A DNA stretch of 64,000 nt. It comes from Anaerolineales bacterium (lineage in GTDB: Bacteria > Chloroflexota > Anaerolineae > Anaerolineales > Villigracilaceae). The notes below the pieces were generated by a model. The model saw only the letters and a list, made by a program, of their open reading frames with translations, was not told where the DNA came from and did not search any database. The position numbers and the translations under genes were made by a program. The DNA lies in contig JAGNWT010000007.1 of the NCBI GenBank assembly GCA_017985935.1, positions 1 to 64,000 of the forward strand, written 5' to 3'. Of this stretch, positions 59,238 to 64,000 are shown piece by piece (position 1 is the first letter of the stretch; each line of letters begins with the position of its first letter).

Positions 59238-60372
59238 ATCTCATTGCCTGTTTCAGATCGGCGAGCAGGTCTTCCACGTTTTCAATGCCCACCGAAAGCC
59301 GCACCAGCCCGGGGTCGATCTCGAGTTTTGAGCCCTGCGTTGAAAGATGGGTCATCGCCGCGGGCACTTCGATCAGCGACTCCACGCCGCCGAGTGATTC
59401 TGCCAGAGTAAATATCTTTGTGGATTCCGCCACCCGCACAGCGGCGTCCCTTCCATCTTTCATCACGAACGAGATCATTCCTCCGCCGTTGAGCATTTGG
59501 CGTTTCGCGATCTGAACCTGAGGATGACTCTCGTGAAAAGGGTAGATCAGCTGTTTGACATTTGCCTGCTTCTCCAGAAAGGTCACGATCTTTTCCGCGT
59601 TCGCGGCGTGCCGGTCCATGCGGATGGGCAGGGTCTTGATGCCGCGCAAGACTAGAAATGAATCCATGGGACCTTGAATGCCGCCAATGGCATTTTGCAG
59701 GTAGGCGAGCTTCTCGCCGAGTTCCTTGTCTTTGCCAATGATCGCCCCGCCGACCACATCCGAATGACCGCCCAGGTATTTCGTCATGGAATGCACCACA
59801 AGGTCTGCACCCAATTCCAGCGGACGTTGCAGATAGGGGGTCGCGAAGGTATTGTCCACCACGAGGTAAGGTTTGTTGGGGTGTGATTTCACCACCTCTG
59901 CAACTGCACGGATGTCCGTCACGGCCAGCAGGGGATTGGTGGGGGTCTCGAGCCATACGATGCGGGTGGACGGGGTCAGCGCTTCGGCCAGATTTTCAGG
60001 GTCGGTGGTGTCTGCGAAGGTGAAGTCCAGCCCGAAGCGGCGCAGGACCTTGTCGAAGAGCCGAAATGTGCCTCCATACACATCATTCCCTGCGACCACA
60101 TGATCGCCCTGAGAAAGCAGCCTCAAGACCGTGTCTGTTGCCGCCATGCCAGAGGCAAAGGCTAATCCCCAGCTCCCATTTTCCAAGCCCGCGAGACAAT
60201 CTTGCAGTGCCTTGCGTGTGGGGTTCAGGGTACGCGAATACTCATATCCCTGCCTCGGTCTGCCGATGCCATCCTGCATGTAAGTGGATGTGAGGTAAAC
60301 AGGCGTCATCACTGCGCCGTTGTTTGGGTCGGGTTCCTGTCCTGCGTGGATCGCGAGCGTTTCAAATTTCAT
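59236..60372 (-). CDS. Cystathionine gamma-synthase/lyase-like PLP enzyme
   Basis: 378 residues from ATG 60372, behind GAGGAG. Cys/Met-metabolism PLP fold with FASGMAATDT, the VYGGTFRLFDKVL segment and the PLP Lys198 in HSMTKYLGGHSDVVGG. Members interconvert O-acyl-homoserine, cysteine and cystathionine; synthase or lyase activity cannot be separated from sequence. Neighbours give no methionine-operon context. Confidence 0.92.
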   Translation of the reverse strand: MKFETLAIHAGQEPDPNNGAVMTPVYLTSTYMQDGIGRPRQGYEYSRTLNPTRKALQDCLAGLENGSWGLAFASGMAATDTVLRLLSQGDHVVAGNDVYGGTFRLFDKVLRRFGLDFTFADTTDPENLAEALTPSTRIVWLETPTNPLLAVTDIRAVAEVVKSHPNKPYLVVDNTFATPYLQRPLELGADLVVHSMTKYLGGHSDVVGGAIIGKDKELGEKLAYLQNAIGGIQGPMDSFLVLRGIKTLPIRMDRHAANAEKIVTFLEKQANVKQLIYPFHESHPQVQIAKRQMLNGGGMISFVMKDGRDAAVRVAESTKIFTLAESLGGVESLIEVPAAMTHLSTQGSKLEIDPGLVRLSVGIENVEDLLADLKQAMR

Positions 60373-60467
60373 TGGGTCTCCTCGTGCCTTTGTTATAATT
60401 GAAAAATCATTTGTAAGTTCGTTGATTATAAAATATCCCACACTTCTGGCTTAAGGAGAATTTGTTT

Positions 60468-61229
60468 ATGGAAGGGATTTTTGAGTCGCTTAAACCGTAC
60501 TTCAATGTTTTGCTCATTGGTGGAATTGGGGTTTTTCTGGCTTTTGTTACCTCGCAGCTTTTATCTCGAGTTTTTTCCCGCTCCATGGGAACGGGATGGA
60601 GCAAACTGGTTGGCGGCTTGGCCGCGATCGGAATTATTTTCTGGACCATCAAATTGATCCTTGATACAGCCGGTGCGGCGGGACTGGTGGTTGTGCTTGT
60701 CACGATCTTGACCGCGGCCTTTGCCATCGGCTCCGAAAGGGTTGCCGCGGATCTTGTTTCCGGCGTCAGTCTTTTTATTTCCCGTCCTTATCAGATCGAT
60801 GACATTGTTTCTGTCGCCGGGCATGAAGGCAGGGTGCGCTCGATCTCTGTGAATCAAACCACTTTGGAGAGCCTGTACGGCGACCAGATCTTCATCCGCA
60901 ACTCGGATGTGGTGGCTGGCACGATCGTCAACTATTCCGCATCACCCGGGCATTTGCTGACGGCGATGGTGATCCTGCCTGTCACCGAGGACCTGAACGT
61001 GGCGGTGGATGTGGTCGAGAAAGCGATCCAGAATTTTTCACCAGAAATGACCGACTCCGCTTATCGCCCGTCCATTTCCATCGAATCGGGTGAGCCGGGT
61101 TACGTCAACATTGAGATTCGGGTATATGTCAAAGAGCGGTTGGATTATGGACCTGAAAAGACCCGCCTTTTCCTCCTGGTGACAAACACCTTAAAAGGGG
61201 CAGGGCTATCTCTCGCGCCGATCGATTAA
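60468..61229 (+). CDS. MscS-family mechanosensitive channel
   Basis: 253 residues from ATG 60468, behind AAGGAG. Three membrane helices, then the MscS beta domain (LVSGVSLFISRPYQIDDIVSVAGHEGRVRSISVNQTTLES). The pore helix is glycine/alanine-rich (AFAIGSERVAADL). Small members of this family open under membrane tension. It is coupled by 4 bases to the secreted-protein gene. Confidence 0.88.
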   Translation: MEGIFESLKPYFNVLLIGGIGVFLAFVTSQLLSRVFSRSMGTGWSKLVGGLAAIGIIFWTIKLILDTAGAAGLVVVLVTILTAAFAIGSERVAADLVSGVSLFISRPYQIDDIVSVAGHEGRVRSISVNQTTLESLYGDQIFIRNSDVVAGTIVNYSASPGHLLTAMVILPVTEDLNVAVDVVEKAIQNFSPEMTDSAYRPSISIESGEPGYVNIEIRVYVKERLDYGPEKTRLFLLVTNTLKGAGLSLAPID

Positions 61230-61233
61230 GTAA

Positions 61234-62292
61234 ATGAAACCTCCGCGCTCATCATCCCGGCCCCGCCGGACAGTTTTTCGGTTGCTCTTCACTGCCACGT
61301 TGACCACCACCATGGTGGCCACGGGAGGATTCGGCGCGCTTCCAAACAACCCGCTCACAGAAACTTTTCAGAACGTCATCGAAGAGAATGTTCCCTCCGA
61401 ATTTTTGGAGCCGCTCAACACATACATGGATGAGATCTCGTCACCTCGAATTTCGTCCGATCCTGATCCCGATTTCCAGCCCAGTCCCCCGATCGACTTG
61501 GTTGGAGCGATCGAGAATTTATTCGAAGCTGATAGCACCATTCCTGCAGAAGAACCGTCCTTGCTGGAAGTGACCAAGGCCGCAGTGGAAGGCACTCAAA
61601 CTCGTATGGCTTCCATTCAAAGCGCGGTTCCGACCGCAACATTGACCCCAACACAATTGCCGGCAACTGTTCCGCCTCCCACTTTCACGGTTGTCCCAAC
61701 ATTGACCCCATTCAACACACCTGACCTCCGGCTATTAACTCCGGTTTATTATCGTCCGCCATTGAGCATCACAGATGTTGTGCCCACGGTGATCACTCCA
61801 ACTCCAGGTGTGGTGCTCTATTTTGGCGGGACTTCCAATGGGAATATTGGTTCACGCTCGACAATGGACTCTATGTGTTTTGCCAATCTGCCTGCCAGCT
61901 TCACGGCCTACCGTGCCTTTATCGGTATCTCCGCTGCGGACAGTATTGCCAACCTGCCATCCAACTATGGAATTCCGACCAATCTCCCGATAGGCTCCAC
62001 TTCTAATGTGATCCTTGCCAGCAATTGGGCTGACCTGATGGATGGGACGATCAATACCAACCTGGATGCTGCTGGCGTGACTTTGGGATTCAACTCCTGG
62101 TGGTCGGGGGCAGACAACGCAGACGGCAGTCATGTCGATGGTGTTACGGATGATTGCGTGGATTGGTCGGACAATACAAATATCGTGGGTGGGAATTATG
62201 GTATTGATTTATTAAGTGATGCCTCTTGGATGGATGTGGGATACCCAGCCGCCTGTGACCAAATTCTAGCCATCCTTTGCATTGCCTATTAG
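61234..62292 (+). CDS. Secreted protein with a C-terminal DUF1554-like domain
   Basis: 352 residues with a signal peptide (FRLLFTATLTTTMVATGGFGA) and no lipobox. A long Thr/Pro-rich linker (TPTQLPATVPPPTFTVVPTLTP) leads to a domain (about 195-352) with VLYFGGTSNGNIGSRSTMDSMC, WADLMDG and FNSWWSGADNADGSHVDG, resembling DUF1554 or the collagen-tail C-type lectin fold. It probably acts on the cell surface. Confidence 0.65.
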   Translation: MKPPRSSSRPRRTVFRLLFTATLTTTMVATGGFGALPNNPLTETFQNVIEENVPSEFLEPLNTYMDEISSPRISSDPDPDFQPSPPIDLVGAIENLFEADSTIPAEEPSLLEVTKAAVEGTQTRMASIQSAVPTATLTPTQLPATVPPPTFTVVPTLTPFNTPDLRLLTPVYYRPPLSITDVVPTVITPTPGVVLYFGGTSNGNIGSRSTMDSMCFANLPASFTAYRAFIGISAADSIANLPSNYGIPTNLPIGSTSNVILASNWADLMDGTINTNLDAAGVTLGFNSWWSGADNADGSHVDGVTDDCVDWSDNTNIVGGNYGIDLLSDASWMDVGYPAACDQILAILCIAY

Positions 62293-62309
62293 CCAGAATA
62301 TCTTGTGAT

Positions 62310-62345
62310 AAACGCCATCGCTCTGGTCCAGAGCGATGGCGTTTT
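62310..62345. terminator. Bidirectional intrinsic terminator
   Basis: AAACGCCATCGCTCTG (62310-62325) pairs with CAGAGCGATGGCGTTT (62329-62344) around GTC. It serves both the DUF1554-like and the ABC-F gene. Confidence 0.92.
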
Positions 62346-62352
62346 GTTTGAA

Positions 62353-63981
62353 TCACATTCGGGTGATCTTTCCATCTTTTGCCATCCAAATATCAGATGC
62401 GAAGCGCTCGATGAAACTTCGGTCATGGACCACTGCAAGGATCGTCCCTTTGAAATTTTCCAACGCTTCCTCAAATCTTTCCCGCGATGGAATGTCGAGG
62501 TGGTTGATGGGTTCATCCAAAATGAGAAAGGTGCATCCCTGAGCGACTAGGGTGGCTAGTTGCAGGCGGGCGCGCTCGCCAAAAGATAGTTCACGCGCAG
62601 GGCGCAGGGCAATATCTCCCTTGAAGAGAAAGTAATGCAGGAAGTTGCGTGTATCGGTCTCGTTGAGCGGAGCGACCGCTTGAATGATTTGCAGCGCGCT
62701 GAGATTTGGGTTGAGTAGTTCCTGCTCTTGTGCCATGTACCCGAGCTTGGTCGCGCCACCAAGGCGGAACGAACCTGCAAGCGGGGGGATCTTGCCTATG
62801 ACCGTGCGGATGAACGAAGTTTTACCCGCTCCGTTCGGACCTGTCAGCACCACCCGTTGCCCCGCGCGGATGAAGACATTCAGATTCGTGAGTAATGGAT
62901 TTTCTATCGTGTAGCCAATAGATAGCGATTCGGTCACCAGCACATCTTTGGATTGATGGTCGGGCGCGCCGAAGTCCAGTTTCATTTGCCAGGAGGCGCG
63001 CGGCTTTTCGACCTTCTCTTCGGTCAGGATGTGTTCGATGCGGGCTTCGATATGTTTGGCGCGTCCCGCCACGTTTTTGGTGGCGCGGTTGCCAAAGAAT
63101 CCCTTCGCGAACTTATCGCCGCCGTCGGCTTTTCCACCCTTTCGCATCTTCGTCAAACTGCGGACGTGTCCCGCTGCGACTCGCAACTGGGCGATCTGGT
63201 CCTGCTGGTCCTGATAGGCTTGCGCCTGCTTTTCACCTTCGGCGAGTTTTTGCTCAAGGTAGTCGCTGTAATTGCCGTCGTAAGTTTTGATGGAGTGGGT
63301 GACCGCATCCAACTCAAGAATGGATGTGACTGTGTGATCTAAAAACACGCGGTCATGTGAGACGATCAACACTGCGCCTTGAAATTGATTGAGCCAATCT
63401 TCGAGCCATTCGAGCATTTCGATATCGAGATGATTGGTCGGCTCGTCGAGCAAAAGCAGGTGCGGTTCTTCGAGCAAAACTTTGGCGAGCATGAGCCGAG
63501 TCTTTTGTCCGCCGCTGAGATGGGAGATGGGTGTGTCGAGAGGGAAGTGGTCGAGACTGAGGGCAGTTAGAATGTTTTCAGGCTGCGAGTTGATGGTCGA
63601 AAGTCGAGTGAGGGCTGAGTCATATTGTTGTTGAAGGTCGGGGTCATTTGGGGTTTGGGATAATGCAATGGCGAGGGACTCTACTTCAGCGGCGGGATCT
63701 GTTTGGGCGGCTGGGTCTAGCCCGAGCGCGGAGAGGATCGTCTGCTCGGGTGTGAAGTCCATGCCTTGGGCGAGATATCCCACCCGCAGGTTGGGGCGCG
63801 TCGAAGCGACATCCCCGGAGTCTGTTTTTTCGAATCCCGCGAGGATGCGCATGAGCGTGGTTTTGCCTGAGCCGTTCGCGCCGATCAGCCCGATTCGTTC
63901 GCCCGCGCTGATGTTGAAATTGATATTTTGTAAGATGGGCTGGATGCCAAAATTTTTTGAGAGATTGTGAATACTAAGCAT
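62353..63981 (-). CDS. ABC-F family ATPase
   Basis: 542 residues with two ATP-binding domains and no membrane helices. Walker A motifs GANGSGKTT and GPNGAGKTS, signature motifs LSGGQ and the variant LSFGE, Walker B LLLLDEPTNHLD and FLILDEPINHLD. A charged interdomain linker (about 240-320) would reach the ribosome. ABC-F proteins act on ribosomal E-site function or antibiotic protection; which applies is not evident. Only 19 bases of upstream sequence are in the window. Confidence 0.93.
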   Translation of the reverse strand: MLSIHNLSKNFGIQPILQNINFNISAGERIGLIGANGSGKTTLMRILAGFEKTDSGDVASTRPNLRVGYLAQGMDFTPEQTILSALGLDPAAQTDPAAEVESLAIALSQTPNDPDLQQQYDSALTRLSTINSQPENILTALSLDHFPLDTPISHLSGGQKTRLMLAKVLLEEPHLLLLDEPTNHLDIEMLEWLEDWLNQFQGAVLIVSHDRVFLDHTVTSILELDAVTHSIKTYDGNYSDYLEQKLAEGEKQAQAYQDQQDQIAQLRVAAGHVRSLTKMRKGGKADGGDKFAKGFFGNRATKNVAGRAKHIEARIEHILTEEKVEKPRASWQMKLDFGAPDHQSKDVLVTESLSIGYTIENPLLTNLNVFIRAGQRVVLTGPNGAGKTSFIRTVIGKIPPLAGSFRLGGATKLGYMAQEQELLNPNLSALQIIQAVAPLNETDTRNFLHYFLFKGDIALRPARELSFGERARLQLATLVAQGCTFLILDEPINHLDIPSRERFEEALENFKGTILAVVHDRSFIERFASDIWMAKDGKITRM

Positions 63982-64000
63982 AATGATCGTCCTGTAGTTA

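Noticed and set aside
62305..62311. GTGATAA copy near the DUF1554-like/ABC-F terminator
   Set aside because: It matches the copper-island box but lies between convergent genes at a terminator, so it is probably a chance 7-mer.
1..64000. CRISPR arrays, insertion sequences, prophage or integrative elements
   Set aside because: No spaced repeats, transposase, integrase or tRNA-flanking attachment sites were seen, and no sharp compositional shift was noticed by eye.

Overview
The window looks like chromosomal DNA of a Chloroflexota bacterium, most likely class Anaerolineae. I infer this from the gene order, from Thr-Pro-rich secreted lipoproteins, from a B12-dependent ribonucleotide reductase beside NrdR, and from moderate GC content. 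This is not a database result. No rRNA, tRNA, CRISPR array, transposase, integrase or phage gene was seen.

Region 1 (1-17318) is a near-continuous plus-strand S10-spc-alpha supercluster. It runs from the 3' end of tuf through rpsJ, rplC, rplD, rplW, rplB, rpsS, rplV, rpsC, rplP, rpmC, rpsQ, rplN, rplX, rplE, rpsZ, rpsH, rplF, rplR, rpsE, rpmD, rplO, secY, adk, map, rpmJ, rpsM, rpsK, rpsD, rpoA, rplQ, truA, rplM and rpsI, and ends at a strong terminator. infA is absent from its usual place between map and rpmJ, where a sigma70-like promoter sits instead. Structured intergenic RNA lies between rpsJ and rplC and between rpsD and rpoA.

Region 2 (17332-19582) holds a MazG pyrophosphohydrolase carrying only the C-terminal half of a tetrapyrrole methylase domain, plus an acetyltransferase/lipoprotein pair on the minus strand.

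Region 3 (19606-28306) is a dense copper-handling island. csoR, copZ and a CopA ATPase with a long extracytoplasmic tail lie behind a CsoR-type operator. They are followed by a regulator joining a helix-turn-helix to a NosL-like cysteine-rich domain, a PCuAC-type periplasmic copper chaperone, two paralogous SafE/DsbD-like membrane proteins with C-terminal cupredoxin domains, and a second CopZ-like protein. GATAA / GTGATAA boxes precede the regulator, the PCuAC gene and both membrane-protein genes. They suggest a second copper regulon beside CsoR. This is the strongest candidate for an undescribed system here.

Region 4 (28310-45007) is mixed metabolism and housekeeping: a DUF2203 protein, a Ser/Thr kinase, RarD, two tandem UbiA-family prenyltransferases, an EamA exporter, an MBL-fold hydrolase, a GT-C-like membrane protein, MutY, RNase J with a structured leader, a DUF1992 protein, a hydrolase/acyl-CoA synthetase fusion that may be read from a leaderless mRNA, and another alpha/beta hydrolase.

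Region 5 (45227-63981) begins with nrdR and nrdJ. It continues with a membrane-anchored TIR protein, small secreted or hypothetical proteins, an ABC1-family kinase, a deoxynucleoside kinase, a cyclic-nucleotide-binding/SpoIIE phosphatase, a cystathionine gamma-synthase-like enzyme, an MscS channel, a secreted DUF1554-like protein and an ABC-F ATPase. Most transcription units end in clear intrinsic terminators, many of them bidirectional between convergent genes.
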